DNA of 64,000 nucleotides from Microcebus murinus (lineage: Eukaryota; Chordata; Mammalia; Primates; Cheirogaleidae). Each line of letters begins with the position of its first letter. Position 1 is the first letter of the stretch. A program made the position numbers and the translations under genes. Shown piece by piece: positions 10,351 through 23,784 of the stretch. Location: NCBI RefSeq assembly GCF_040939455.1, contig NC_134108.1, forward strand, positions 53,505,501 through 53,569,500, read 5' to 3'. A model generated the notes under the pieces. The model worked only from the letters and a program-made list of their open reading frames with translations, did not search any database and had not been told where the DNA came from.

Positions 10351-13300
10351 CACCATCACTATCAAAATTCATTTTCTAATACCTAACGTATGTAATGTTA
10401 TGTTGATGCTTTACAGACAAGCATATATATTATAAAAGGAATTCTGGTCCTCTGAGAACAACAAACTAACATAAACACACTGACTGTAAGAAAACACCAG
10501 AGCAGGCATGTTTATAGCATCAGCACTTTGCTGAGAGGGTTGTATCTAGCAGAAGGCAGATAGTTCAGGTTGTGTGTGTGTGTGTGTGCATGTGTGTGTG
10601 TATGTATGTGGAGTGTGTGTGTGTACATCTGTTTATCCCTTAGTTCCTCTGATCAGTCTGCAAATAAAGTTCCTAATTGGTGAAAATTTTCATGATGTGA
10701 GGGAGGCCACTGGAAATGGACTAAAATCATTAATTCATTACACAAAGGTCACTAAAGCTGCTTTTAGATAGGAATAACTTTTGCTCTTTGATGAGCTGAT
10801 GTGACTGTGAGAGAGTCAATGTCACCTTCCAAGTCTCTAGAGTAATCTATCCCACTGTCACATCGTTTTTTTTGAACCATGACATTCTGAAAAAGCGATT
10901 GTAATTCTTTCTTCTATTATTTCACAAAGGTTGTACTGTCAAGCACTCTCCAGGATGTATATTTTTAAGATTTGGCTTCCTCCCTGGAATTGTGAGCTCT
11001 TCAGATGCTATGGTAATAGACTTGAAAGTCCTTTATGAACTGCAGATTCTATTAATATAAATAGCAGGCATTCTAATTTCTAGTTATAATGTTTTTAGCG
11101 ATTGTGTCTTTCCACACTTCTGGGGCAGGTGAAACATTCTAGTTAGAAAATGGATCTTTAGCCCAGTCCCCATGCAATTAACAGGTATCATTAGCGACTT
11201 TAACTAAATATAGAAAATTTATAGTGAATTTGGGATAACAAGGTGGGAATATATGTCACAAAATCACATACTTTCAACTGGACTTTAGAAAAGTTAACAC
11301 AAATCCACTGATGAGTGTTATTTTAGAAGAAAATGCTGCTTAACTTAAATTAAATTTAAGCATCTATATAGACACTTGTCCTCCTGATTTTATTGCATAT
11401 GCCATCATTTATTATTAAGTTATAGTTCTTTTTACTTGGAGAAAATAAAAATCAATCTTATCTGTTATCTATCTATACTATATACTATAGATAATTTTGA
11501 ATATATATGTTATGCACCCATGTCTTATGTTAAGATTAATACAAAAAGCACTGAGAAGAACAATACTCAGTTGCATTTCCGTTAGATAACAATCATTAGA
11601 ATTTGAACCGTCTTAATAAAAGGTGAAAATGCATATGTTAAATTCATTCCTTTTGTCCCTGCCTTTTTTTTTTTTTTTTGCTAATTTTTGGAGTTTCCTT
11701 TGTATTGCAGCTGATTAGAAATGAACAGACTTAGACATTGAATCCCCCAACTTCTCAGATATGAAAAATGAAAACTGTGATGGTAAAAGATTTATTTCAA
11801 ATAATATATCTCTTGGTATTAACATGTACTAGGTCTGTTTCCTTGCTATATTTTGAAATAGGTCTCATTCAAAAGCTTTTTAGAGCAGAACATTGTGCAT
11901 TTGACAGTAATTGTGACTGATTTTCATAATGCACTGATGTAGCATGTCAAATCCTATGCAGTTAGTTAAATTCTGGGAAAGAAATTAAATCTGGCAATAC
12001 TTGGGTTTTTTTCTCCTTGCAATTAAAGAAAGCTATCCTTCTTGTTATGCTTCATCGGCAATATACACTTTGCTTTCTTGAACATCACTTAAGGGTACTC
12101 TAATTTTTCTGTCAACTTCCAACCAACTTATTTTATCATTTTGTCAGTTTCCATTTTCAACCCCCTTTCTGCCCTTGAAACACTTCATCATGGAGTCAAA
12201 TGCATGAAAGAAATGGTTTTTGACTTACTATTCTTTTCTTTTTTAAAGAAGTTTTTCTTCTTTTTTGATGACTCTCTCTCCCACCCAAAGCATATTTGGT
12301 AGAGCAGTGAACAATAGGAAATAGAGATTGAAACTCTCTTAAAAATAACTGTCTTAAAAAAATAAACATTTGTTTTTACCCAGAAGTTTTTTTTAGTTAT
12401 TAAGTAATTAATAAAAGGAAAAACACAAACTGTTCTGGTCTTTTGAAGGGCAGTCATTGTCAGGCATATGATCTGAATAAACCAAGAGATTTAGAAGATT
12501 GAGGTCTTGGCTTTTAAGCTATGTCCAGAGAACCAAGTTTGGATTTGTGCATATTGGTCAATAAAATATAATTCTTAAAATATATTCTCCTCTCACTCCA
12601 TTGCTCCACTTTGTGCATGCTTGAGAGGGTATTAAAGTGGGCACAGCAGAGGCAGCCATTGCAGGGCAGGTGAAGTTGGTACAATAGAGTTACATGACAG
12701 CATTCTATTACAGTAAGCAATACAATTCCAGAAATAACCTATGTGGAACATATTGCCTCTGCTACACATGTCAGAAAATGGACTTTGATCGATGGTATCG
12801 CAACATAAAACCACATACTAAAACTTTTTAATTACGATGACAGTGTAAAAGCATACACAGTCTTGCCAGCAGTGTTAGTAGATTTTATAATTAACAAATG
12901 GGCAAAACACATAAATCCTGTATGCTCCTCATGCCTTACAAATGTTTCTGATTCCTGCCTTCAGCATGTATGTAGGCAGGAAAGCATGGCCAAGGTCTGG
13001 CGAACATCACCTCTGAAAGTGGAGGCTTTCTGTAGGGGCTGATTATCTATGGAGAACCACACCACCTGGAGTTGCCATATTGCTACTCTAAAAATTACTT
13101 AATGTGGGAGAAAAATGTGTCCATTTGTGCTGGAAAATGAAGTTAGCAGTTTAGAATACTAAATAGTGATATCTGTGGTTTATACAAACTAAACCATATA
13201 GAACATGCCCTTATAAATTGAAATACTTTGTTGTTTAAAAAACTTCATAAACTTAAGGAAAAAATAATATACCCAAGAGAGCTTTCACAGCATTTCTGTA

Positions 13301-14984
13301 GAAGCATTTTCTGACAGTGAAGGAGGAAAAATTGCTAGGTTTTAGATGTCTAGAGAAGTGGTTTGCTTTGAAAGATGAGTGATCTGATTTAGAAAAAGTT
13401 GGCTACCAATTCGGTTTTTTCAAAAACTGGATTTGCAAAGTGAAGTTAAAACATATGGGGAATTTTTATTTGTTCACTTTTGTTTATCTCAACTTACTTT
13501 ATAAAGGGAATTAAAGAAAAGAAGAAAAAAAACACATGGATACCACCAAATATGCACAGATTTCCCCATATTTCTTTGTTGACTTAGCCTATTGCAAATT
13601 TTACAAAAATTGAATACAAGTTTAAAAAGAACCAATTACAATAGTAAATTCTTGCCAAGAATATATATATTTTCTATAATTAAAATAATTTCTATAATTA
13701 AAAGTCTTTTATGCTAAATAAATCTTTTTCTTCAGGATATATTTTGTCAATTAATATACCCAAATCACTAATCATTTCAACATCTTATAGAAACAGCTGT
13801 AGTCAGTCATCTGTATATTCCTATGTGTGTGTTTCTGCATAAAATTTTAGGTGTATATAATTTCAAGAACTTTTATGTTATAAAGATTTTTCCAGTGCCT
13901 GTAAGGCTAGCTATATTATCCTTTGCATTGGTGAATGAAATTGACTTTTTTCCCCAGATAAAATTTGTATTTTGTTAAAGGTTTAGATATGTCTTTTAAA
14001 AATTGGGAATTAGCTCAGTTAGAAATTGGAAAATAATGCCAAACATGTTCTATTTCTTTTCTTTTAAAATCAAATTATAAGCCACCCACTTGGTTTTTTC
14101 AAATATCCTTTCTATTCCTTTTATTTTAAAGCATAAAGTAAGTAGTAATACAACATTTGGTTTCACCTTGAATTTCCAAGTTAAAATTTGTTAAACATAC
14201 ACAAACACTTAAGCTCTGTGAGACTTAAGACTATGCTTAGATTATGCACCATTGATCTCTTCACTATTGCTCTTCTCTGCCTCAGCATAGCAGAAGTAAA
14301 TGGCCTCAGAAGACCTCAGCACTGCGAAAGATTACATACAGTGCCTCACCTCTTACTATTTGTTATGTGTAATTTGTATTTTTAAAAATAGAAAAATAAA
14401 CCAAACTCAAAGGCAGAAAACTTTCATAAATACTGAAATTGAGTGTTGTCATTTTTTAAAAATAAAGTTGAGATTTTTCTGATGGCCAAATTCTGCATAA
14501 TTCCATCGAAGTTGGACTTTACTCATTTTTATTTTCCCCCTTAGCTAATGTGTTCAATATGTGCAAATTTTCTTTCATGAAATTCATGTGTGACCCTTGG
14601 TGTTCAAAATAGTTCTGAAGATACACTTTAGTGCTAGCTGATATAGTGACAAGAACAAGTATACATGTAGTCCTTGCCTTCGACTAATTGGGGAAATGGC
14701 ATATTCTTATGGAAAGCTTAAAATTACAGCATTTTAAAGGAATACAGGAACTACCTGATGGACAGCATCTATTTCCATTTCTTTTATTTGTTTACTCTTT
14801 TCCTGGTTTTCTTTTTTCTGTTTCCAATTTATGTATTATTTTTCTATGTTGGAAGTTGAGAAAAGATCATATAGAGCCACAAAAAAGTATCAAATGTAGG
14901 TGGCAGGCAAATGATACAAAGTACGTGAAAGAGAATCCATTCTCCAAGTCCTATTAAGATTTACATTTTTCAGCGTCAGCAGGG
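10351..14984. other. Long unique AT-rich stretch
   Basis: Apart from simple sequence, nothing can be named. Contents: a (TG)n microsatellite at 10570-10624 (listed), a T-run near 11667-11680, and two copies of TTTCTATAATTAAAA 18 bp apart (13671-13685 and 13689-13703). Minus-strand open frames at 12188-12457, 12514-12720 and 12632-12814 overlap one another and carry no domain. Confidence 0.5.
10570..10624 (+). repeat. (TG)n microsatellite, interrupted
   Basis: Dinucleotide TG runs interrupted by CA, TATGTATG and GGAG. It produces a Cys/Val-rich open frame (10574-10771) that is an artefact of the repeat. Confidence 0.95.
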
Positions 14985-15125
14985 TAGAGTAAAAAGTACA
15001 AGATAACAGTTCTAGTTCTGGAGCTGCTATGATGTGGCTTGGGACAAGCTACTTAATTTTTCTGGCCCTTAGTCTATTTAAATGGGAAATAATACAGTTA
15101 GAGTAGATGATGCCCGTGGTAGATC
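14985..15125 (+). repeat. MIR SINE fragment, sense
   Basis: Sense MIR order: AGTTCTAGTTCTGGAGCTGC, GTGGCTTGGGACAAGCTACT, TAATTTTTCTGGCCCTTAG, TATTTAAATGGGAAATAATA, AGAGTAGATGATGCCCGTGG. The block 'tgaccttgggcaagttacttaacctctctgtgcctcag ... aaaatgggg ataata' of MIR is clear. Confidence 0.7.
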
Positions 15126-18100
15126 CTTGTTCTAGTGTTTCTTTTAGTCTTTCCCTCTTCCAATGTCAAATCATTTCCCTCTTCCAGAGATGTCTTGCAG
15201 AAGCACTGACAGCATCAACTTAGAAAACAGAAATTGACATTTAAATATAAATGGGTGAGGGTTAAGGTTATTTATTCGATGAATACGTTCTTCCTATGTG
15301 TACTGAGTCTATACCGATTGTGTGTAAAATATTGTGGTGATATGAAGATGAAGAGGGAGAATCTTTGTTCAACACAGAGTTCTAGAGCTTGACTGGCAAG
15401 AGAGGCAAGGGCTGTGCTATATAGCAATTTTGAAGTGAGGAGGGTGGAGTGAGGCAGGAATGCATGGCAGAGACATCTGAACTGGGTCCTTTTATCAATC
15501 AATTATTATCATATCTGTATGTAACATGTATAACACAGAGTCTGTTGTGTGCTTGTCAGTGTAGGAAACCACAAACAAGAAGATACAGACCTGGTCTTCA
15601 TTTGTACCAAGTGAGTTTTCCAGAAAAGTGAAATTTATTTCAAAAATATTGCCTCTGATTTTCTTATTATCTGGCATTCAGACAAAGACATTAATAACTT
15701 CATGGCCTTTTAGAATAATTCCCATTTTATTGGGAAAAGTACAAAGTCATTTTCATTTTCTTAACCTAATAAAATTTAGTTCTCCCTTGGATTATTGTTC
15801 ATTCGATAATATAGACCAGGATTTTATGTTAGCAGAAATGTTACTACATCCAGTAGAATATATCTTACTTTTGTCTGTCCTTTCCAAAATCATTCTCTGC
15901 TTGAAACTTTTGGTTTATGGGCTTTTCCCCTCATGAGACTACTAACTTGAATATGTTCTATAAAATGTCACATTGTACAAAAACTGGTTTTTCTAGCTTT
16001 TGTGAAGAAGATTATATGGTCCATGGGTTCTGCTTGGAAAGTTTTCCCTCACCGTACATCTCTGCTCATGGTGAGCATCATAGACTGTGAACAGATCTAC
16101 TTTTGATGGATGTTAGTACATTTCCTCAGTGACTGATTTTTATTAGTTTCAAAAGATAACAGTATATGCATGCACACACGCTGATGTTTCTGAAGGGCAT
16201 TGTGATGAAAGATTAGAATGCCTTTTGCCTTCTTCCTGATGAAACAGTGTGTTTTACAGACCATGGGTGCACTTATTTTTGTGTCACCAAAAAGAATAAA
16301 ATCTGTTGACATTGTTACTTATCACTCAGCTTCATTCATTCTTAATGCCAAAGTCTGCCTGTTTGGTCAGTAAAGGTTGAGATCATGAGGTTAGATATCA
16401 CATAAAGTTCAATATATTTGGAATGTAATGTTAATCCAGAAATTATTTCAAGGGAGAGAGACAAGAAAGCTATCATTTCAGCACAGGTGTTTAATGGCCA
16501 ACTATGGAATTAGGTTCACCTCATAAGAGTGAAAAACTCTGCCTGGGGAATTGAAAATTAACACGGAGTATAGGTCTTCATTACAATGAATACCAATGAG
16601 AGAAAAGAACAATTCTGAGAGCTTACCAAAGTTAACTCAGGTACATCTGGTGAATTGTATATCACAGAAGACTTTAGCACACACACTGGCAGCAATTCAA
16701 AGAAGAAAAAGGAGATCACTGGGCCTGGAAAGATGGGAAAATTGAACCTCTACAGCATCCATCACGGGTAGTGAAACAAGTAAACAAGTTTTTTTTCCAA
16801 AAAAATTTATTTTCTTTCCAAGCAAGATGCATCACAGTTTCATCTTAGACGTGGGTACGTAAGAGAAGTTTCAAGTCCTCAATTCTAGCTTCTATCAGTG
16901 CTTACTTGTGCAGTTATACAGAACAATCTAAGCACAATGTGTGGAAACATTGGCACCAGTCAGATCCATGTGAAGGATTAGGAAGTCTGTCTGCAAAGAT
17001 ATGTGGGCTTTCCACTGAGGTCTGGAAATCTTACGTTAAATGGATAATGTGTGCAGCACATAAGGAAAAACCTCTGATGTTACATTCATTCAACAAACAT
17101 GTATGGAACTTCTTTGATGCACTGGAATCTCTCACTGATAGACTGGAAGTAGTAACATAAATAAAATGCTTGAACTGTAGGCTCTTCCCACAAGTTGTTC
17201 ATGATCTGATAACATAGGATAATCTTCACCATTTTTCCAACTAGACACAACATGACCTGCGTAGGTAGGGAACATGTTCTCTAAGTAGCTCCTGTACTGC
17301 CAGTTTAAGATGGTGCCACAGTGGGTGGAAAGTCTGGAATTCACAGCTTGAAGGTCACTGAAGGATTAATTAATGGTTATGGAAAACCTATTATATGGCA
17401 GAAATTCATATATTTTTTCTTCATTGGTTTTCTCACTTGACAGTTGCAGCATCGTGGTGAGAAAGGCCAGTGGTCAAGGTCTTTCAAGTGCAAGTGTCAG
17501 AAACCCCAGTACTAATCAGCATGGATAAAGCTCAGAAAGTATTGGCTTACATAGCTGAAAAACCCAGGTGTGGGTCTGGCTGCAGCACTGGTCTCTCTTC
17601 ATACACTGACTCTACTTTCCAGAACATTAGTCTTAGGCGTATATTACCTTCATGTTCATGATCCCCCAATTCACCTTTGGAGACCCTGCAGTATTCCTGA
17701 ACTATGGACCTACATCTTAAACTTCCTACTAGAAATCTTTACTGGATGTTCCAGAGGATGTTCCAGGGAAGACTTTGTTGTCTAGACTGTCACCTGCTTC
17801 ATTCCAAGAGTAAGATGAGAGTGGGAAGGGTAGGTTTTGAGGGGAGCTGTGTGTGTGTGTGTGTGTGTGTGTGTGTCTGAGTTATAGAGTCAGACAGACT
17901 GGAGTCTATATCTTGCTTCTTTGCTTACTAAACTAAACAGCAGTTTCATCATTTATCTTATTCTGTCTATAAGTTCATTCCCCTTAATATCTTAAGTCAT
18001 TCCCTGTTTATTTTTTCACTTGATTCAATGCAATGATTGGCCTCTTTTCCTCCAATTTTACCTCTCATTTAGACATTGCTGCCAAGCAAAGCTTTCTAGA

Positions 18101-18149
18101 TTGCAAAAATTAGAAAAAATTTCCAACCCTGTATTACAACTTTTCATAA
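15126..18149. other. Unique DNA with one microsatellite
   Basis: No named repeat apart from (TG)n at 17848-17876. Several short overlapping open frames exist on both strands (for example 15628-15936 plus, 102 codons; 16906-17160 plus, 84 codons). None shows a family motif, and frames on opposite strands overlap them, so I treat all as chance. Confidence 0.45.
17848..17876 (+). repeat. (TG)n microsatellite, uninterrupted
   Basis: About fourteen perfect TG units. Confidence 0.97.
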
Positions 18150-18420
18150 AAGTTCATAAGATCTTTTCTCATTCAACCCTTAACTATCCTTTCAACAGCA
18201 CCATTTGCTGACCTCACTGCACAGCCTGTTCCCCACTCACATCGGTTTCTCTGAAACCACAGTCATCCCAAATCTCTTCCCAGGTTACTTCCCCTTCCTT
18301 AAACATACCTATTCCCTCTTTTGTCTAGTTAATACTTACTTACCATTCAATTTTGGCCCACAAAAACCTCCTGGAGAATATTACCCTGTCCCACTGGTTG
18401 CCTTTCCTATGAGGTAACAG
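18150..18420 (+). repeat. Possible L2 LINE 3' fragment, sense
   Basis: Pyrimidine-rich sequence with CACAGCCTGTTCCCCACTC, CCCAAATCTCTTCCCAGG and ATTACCCTGTCCCACTGG resembles the L2 3' region in composition and order, but the match is weak. An unrelated pyrimidine-rich tract is the alternative. Confidence 0.3.
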
Positions 18421-18439
18421 AAACTCTAACATAATAGCA

Positions 18440-18457
18440 ATTCATTCATTCATTCAT
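18440..18457 (+). repeat. (ATTC)n short tandem repeat
   Basis: Four to five ATTC units, the length of a weak microsatellite. Confidence 0.85.
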
Positions 18458-20289
18458 AAATTTACTCATTTGTTCAACAATTCACTTAATATTAGTTATG
18501 AATTTTTCTAGTCACTAGTGAATAAGACAATGTTCTTTTCTTTTGGAGTTTCCATTGTACTGGTGGTGGTGGTTGCATAGTAAAAAAGTTATTTTTTAGA
18601 AAAGCCATGGTCTCCATGGAGGTGTGGGCAAACTCCAGGGGGGTGTGAAAATCATTTTGGGATTGGAAGGAAGTGTTAGAAATTCTATTTCTATTTTTAT
18701 CTCATGCCTCTTAAATTTCTATTGCAAGTATTAATATATTTATAATACATTTTCCATATTAAAAAACTTTAAAAAATACTTTAATATTTATGCAACACAT
18801 TACCATTTCCTAATGTGTGTTCTGGTCAATTAAGTTTGGGCTAAAGTGGGTTAGGAAATGTCAAACAGGTTTCTGTTGTGGCATAATTTTTTATAACTTA
18901 CAACTTTCCAGGAGATGGATATGATATTCTGTTCACCTTGACTTGGAACACTAGATTTTAAAGTGTATCTCATCATATTAGGGGAATAAACATGCTAATA
19001 TGAACTGCATTTGTGACTACAATTCACTTAGCCAGCTCACTATTGGACTGAACTGGTGTTTCTCAATTTAGTGCTTCATTCATTGCTCTGCGAAATACAT
19101 TTCTTAGACTCATTTTCTTGGGAACTACATTTCCCAGAATCCCTGAACAGCAGGGTTACAGGTAACATTCTGCCAAGAGAAATACAAATAAGAGATTTGG
19201 AAGGTGGGAGAAAAACACAAACCATTATTCTAGAATAGCAGCTGCAAGCAGACTGAATTTTGTTATCCACATTAATTATTAATAATAATTATAGTATATA
19301 ATAAAATGACAAAATATATTAAAAAAACTAGACTAAAACATTTCTTGTCTCTACATATTGCAGTAATCTCCAAAACAGAGGCCTAAATTTACATTCCCTG
19401 TGGTAGTAAATTAAAAAAATGCATATTTCAATTCACCTTATTCAATAATTTCATTTTTTAAAAAAATTTGCAATTTCAATATATAAAGAAATGAACTATT
19501 TTCGTTGCATAGCTTTACTATTGTTTGATGCTAAATGCTTTTCAAATATTGATTAGCATATTGGTAAAGAGTACCTTTGGCTTCAAATTACAGAAAACTC
19601 AGTAATTGTGGTTTAAACAAATATAAGCTTTATTTTTCTCACATGACATTTTCTTACATAAGAGTGAAATTGATTCAACTGCTCAAAAAAAGAAACTTAC
19701 AAACTCAAGTTCTTTTTATGTTTTCACTTTGCCATTGTAAGCACCCTGGCTTTTGCTCTCATTCTTGCTGCCTTATGGTGATAATATAGCAGCTGCACTA
19801 CCACATCAGCTTGTATTGTTCAGAAAGGAAGAAGGGAAGGCAGGAAGAAGAAGAGAAGGGGAAAATATTTTCTTCCCTTGTTAAAATTGTGTTCTATGGC
19901 TACCAGTAGCTCCAAGGGAGGCTGGGAACAGTGCTGTAGGTTTTCAAAAGCAAAAGAGAGAGTACTTGAAAAGAGTATAAAGTCAGTCACATTTATTTTC
20001 TCTTTGGCAAATTATTTGTTTAAGACTTTTACTCATTTATCTATTGGAGTTTTAGTGCTTTTCTTATTTTTATATTAGGTCTATAAAAATTAACTATAGT
20101 AATCTTTGTCATGTTTGCTTTAAATATTTTTCTGACAATTTTATGTAATTGATTTTTAAAAACTACAATTTATATATTCATGTATTTTATACTTTTTTTC
20201 TTCATGATTGTTTTCTATCGGTTTTGAGTCATAAACATTTTTAAAAACTGCACCACATCATTTTATTGTGGTAAAATATGCATGCAGAG
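18458..20289. other. Mostly unique DNA, possible old repeat fragments
   Basis: The part at 19105-19160 (GGGAACTACATTTCCCAGAA) carries a motif found in several old mammalian interspersed repeats, but I cannot name the family. The part at 19577-19830 (GTGGTTTAAACAAATATAAG, then TTTATTTTTCTCACATGACA) also looks like an old dispersed repeat of unknown class. The rest is AT-rich with no gene signal. Confidence 0.35.
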
Positions 20290-21490
20290 GAATGACAAAT
20301 TTTTTTTTCCTGGTTTCTTTTGATTAACATAACATTTATACATTTCTAAAATATTTTGTATGTATTACAGGTTAATTATTTTTTATTGACAAATAGTCTT
20401 CAACTATAAGAGTACACCACAATTTGTTTGTATAACCTTCTACTGATAAACATTTGGGTCGCTTCCAATTTTAACTATTGTGAATAATGCTGCTATAAAC
20501 CATCTTACACAACTCTTTTTTTGTGGATATATATGTTCACTTCTTTTGGAAATAACTAAGATTGAACTTGGTAGGTGATAGTTAAGTATATATTTAATGC
20601 TAGATGAAGCTGCCAAATCATTTTCCAATGTGGTTTAACCATTTTTGCTCCCATTAACAATGTATGAAAATTCAGTTGTTCTTTATCTTCACACATATCT
20701 AGTATTGTTACCTTTTTTCTTTCTCACTTTAATTATTCCAGTGTATAAAAAATTGCATCTCAGTGCAGTATCAATTTGCATTTCTCCGATACATAATAGC
20801 ATCACATGTTATTTCATGTGTTATTTTGTTTTGCCAAGTGTCTGTTTAAATCTTTTGCACACTTTTAATTGGGTTGTTTATTTTTATTATTAATGTATAG
20901 TAATCCCTAAACTTGTTTATTTTGGACTTGCATTTGTCAGGTTTTTTTTTTTTTTTGAGGGAATATTATGTCTCAGTTTCTGGCTTGCCTTTTCATTTTT
21001 TTAATTGTGACTTTTGAAGAGCAGAATTTCTTAATTTTTATGAAGTTCAATTTATTCTTTAAGGATGAATGCTATTTCTATCTTTAGGAAATCCTTATCT
21101 TCTACAGAGTAAGTAAGAGTTAAGATTTTCTCTTATATTTTCTTCTACAAACTTTTTAGTTTTAGCTTTAATGTTTAGGTCTACAATCCATCTCAATTAA
21201 TTTTGTGCAAGGCATGAGGCAAGGATTAAGTTTTATTGTTTTTCATTTGTTTATCCAGGTGGTCCATCACTATTTGTTAAAAAATTTCCTTTCTTCATTG
21301 AATTCCTATTGTATCTCTTTCAAAAGTCAATTTATGGTATATATGTGGGTCATTTTGGACTCTTTAATCTGATCCATTGATACTTTATCTATCTTTATGC
21401 CATTACCACACTATTGTGATTACTGTAGCTTTATAGTAAGTCCTGATGTCAGATAGCATGTCATCTAATTTTGCTTTTATTTTAAAAGAT
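20290..21490 (-). mobile_element. Old L1 (L1M-type) 3' part, antisense
   Basis: Read on the plus strand, this is the reverse complement of an L1 ORF2 C-terminal end plus 3' region: CATTTGGGTCGCTTCCAATT, TGAATAATGCTGCTATAAAC, ATTTGCATTTCTCCGATACA, CCAAGTGTCTGTTTAAATC, TGTGCAAGGCATGAGGCAAG, GGTGGTCCATCACTATTTG, and TACTGTAGCTTTATAGTAAG near the right edge. The order matches a continuous 3' segment of about 1.2 kb. Many frame breaks mark it as old. It is cut off abruptly at about 21490, where L1 sequence of the opposite orientation begins. Confidence 0.85.
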
Positions 21491-21494
21491 TGTT

Positions 21495-22800
21495 TTTGTA
21501 GAATTCGACATCTGGAAAGATGGAGTTGATGTAGCTTTTTCTAATCCATCCACTAAGTACAATTAAGAAGCCTGGGCATGGTATAAAAAACAAATATAAG
21601 AAGACTCTAAAAAGAGGTGAGAAAAAGGCAGACTGGCTAGGGACCTCAAATCCAAGGAGCAACGTTGTGCTGAGTTCCCTGGAGTTTTGTGTTTGCCTAT
21701 ATATCCAACACTTGGAGTGAAAGAAGTTAGCAACCCAGAAAGACCTATGGATGCAGACATTCTAAGCCCAAAGGACCAGGAAAAGGGCAGATTACTAAGA
21801 CAAAAAGCTTTTTAAAAAAATAACAGCTCTACTGTAGCAAAACATCCCAGAAAAATCTGTGGCCCCTGCTCCACCCTCTTGAACAAAAACCTAGTAGGGA
21901 GATTCAACTTTCCTCTTCATCAAAGGGTGCATACTAACCCATCTTCCATTACTTGCTGTCACAAAAGGCCAGCAAGGAGCCAGGATTTTCATTCCCTGTG
22001 TGGTGGAAAGAAGCTGCCCTTCTTCCCTTGCCGCATTAATGGAAACCACATGGGGAGCTCCATCCAGCAGCAATGAGGTACCTTCTCCCCCTCAATACTG
22101 GAGGGGTGCCAGAAGAAGGTGAATGGAGGGTCAAGACTTTTACCACCTCCCACCAATAATGAGGCCATCCCTTGTGTTGTCAGTGGAGGCTATGTTTGGG
22201 GCCAGAAATTCCATTCCTGCCCAGCAGTAATGAGGAGTAATAGGTATCAAGAGATGCTAAGTGGGGAAACTGGAATTCTACCCACACATGGTATTAATGA
22301 GGTGGTGAATCTCATTTCCAGCCTCAGTCATGTCAGGGAAAGACATCTAAAATGAGGATTTAAATAAAATCCAGGGTCTCATAATATAATACTCATAATG
22401 TCAAGATTTTAATAGAAATCCACTCATCATACCAAGAACCAGATCTCAAAATGAACAAGAAATGATATCAAATGCCAACACTGATATGGTTGATATGTTG
22501 GAATTATATGACAGGGATTTTAAAATAGCCATCATAAAAATGCTTCAGTGAGCCATTATGAAAATGTTTGAAATAAATGAATAAACAAAAGCAATAGAAA
22601 TCCTCAAGAAAGAAATAGAAGACACACTTAAAGAGGAACTAAATGGAAATGTTAGAATTGAAAAATACAATAACCATTTAAAAACTCATTGACTGGGCTA
22701 GACAGCAGAATTGAGGGAACAGAGAAAAGAATCAAAGAACTAGAAAATAGAACAATAGAAAGTACCTAGTCTTAACAACAGAGATTAGTGGAATTATTAC
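21495..22800 (+). mobile_element. Old L1 5'UTR and ORF1 start, sense
   Basis: The left part (AAGACTCTAAAAAGAGGTGA, CCAAGGAGCAACGTTGTGC, GAGTTCCCTGGAGTTTTGTG) follows an L1M-type 5'UTR. The right part (AATGCCAACACTGATATGGT, TTGGAATTATATGACAGGGA, GATTTTAAAATAGCCATCAT, AGAATTGAAAAATACAATAA, ACTAGAAAATAGAACAATAG) follows the start of ORF1. The coding part has several frame breaks. It ends at about 22800, where antisense L1 sequence begins again. This 5' region is usually lost by truncation, so its survival is somewhat uncommon. Confidence 0.8.
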
Positions 22801-22804
22801 AAAT

Positions 22805-23400
22805 AACAGAATTTCCTTCTTTTTTTAAAGGCTGAATAGTATTCCATTATATATGTATATGTGTATATCTACACACACATCTATCTCATATTTATATATT
22901 ACATTTTCTTTATTCATTCATTGACACTTAAGTTGATTCCATATCTTAGCTATTTGAATAATACTGCAATAACATGGGAGTGCAAATATCTCTTCAATTT
23001 ACTGATTTTATTTCTTTTGTGCGTATACCCAGAACTGGGATTGCTGAATCATATGATAGTTCTATTTTTAATTTTTTGAGGAACTTCCATACTGTTTTCT
23101 ATAATGGTTGCATTAATTTACATTCCCACCAACAAAGTACAAAACTTTTTCTTCACATTCTCTCCAACACTTATCTTTCATCTTTTTGATAAAAGCCATC
23201 CTAACAGATATGAGGTGATATCTTATTGTGATTTGATCTTTCTTCCTCTGATGATAAGTGATTTTTTCATATAACTGTTGGCTATTTGTTATATGTTCTT
23301 TTGAGAAATGTCTATTCAGATTCTTTACTCATTTTAAACTAGGGTTATTTGTTTTCTTATATTGAGTTGTTTGAGTTCCTTATATACAGATGAACTTTAG
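22805..23400 (-). mobile_element. L1 3' part (ORF2 end), antisense, second copy
   Basis: GGCTGAATAGTATTCCATTA, TGAATAATACTGCAATAACA, CCCAGAACTGGGATTGCTGA, ACATTCCCACCAACAAAGTA, TCCAACACTTATCTTTCATC and GAGAAATGTCTATTCAGATT are the ordered antisense blocks of L1 ORF2 near its 3' end. The same L1 interval is already present at 20430-20900, so this is a separate insertion and not a continuation of that copy. Confidence 0.85.
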
Positions 23401-23784
23401 AATTGCTTTGTAACTTTAAAGAAAAATTCCATTCATATATTTAGGGTATATTGCTTAATCCTTAAATTAGTGTGGGGAAAATTGTTCTTCCTTTATTTCA
23501 TTTCATGGACAGAATGAATTTGAGAGAGAAAAATAAAATCCTGACTTACTTTTGAATAATTTTCCTCTGGTTTAAAAAGAAAATCTCTTCACCAAAGTTA
23601 TTCCCATAGACTGTTTAAAGATAGGTCTATTGTTTTCTTTGAGAAGACAACAATAACTAGGAAAAAATAAAAAATAAAAATAAAGGTAGTGATATGGCTA
23701 ACCACTCCATTTTTAAAATGTATGAATGCTGAGATATTGTGTTTTATGCCACATTATTTTTTTACTTAGTCTCAAAAACTTTCT
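23401..23784. other. Short unique AT-rich stretch
   Basis: Nothing recognised, apart from an A-rich (AAAAAT)n-like patch near 23660-23682. Confidence 0.5.

Noticed and set aside
10574..10771. Cys/Val-rich open frame
   Set aside because: It is produced by the (TG)n microsatellite.
20940..20956. T-run as a terminator-like signal
   Set aside because: A homopolymer in old L1 sequence; there is no Pol III gene upstream.
21891..22355. Frames on both strands in the L1 5'UTR
   Set aside because: L1 5'UTR sequence is naturally GC-richer and open; it is not coding.
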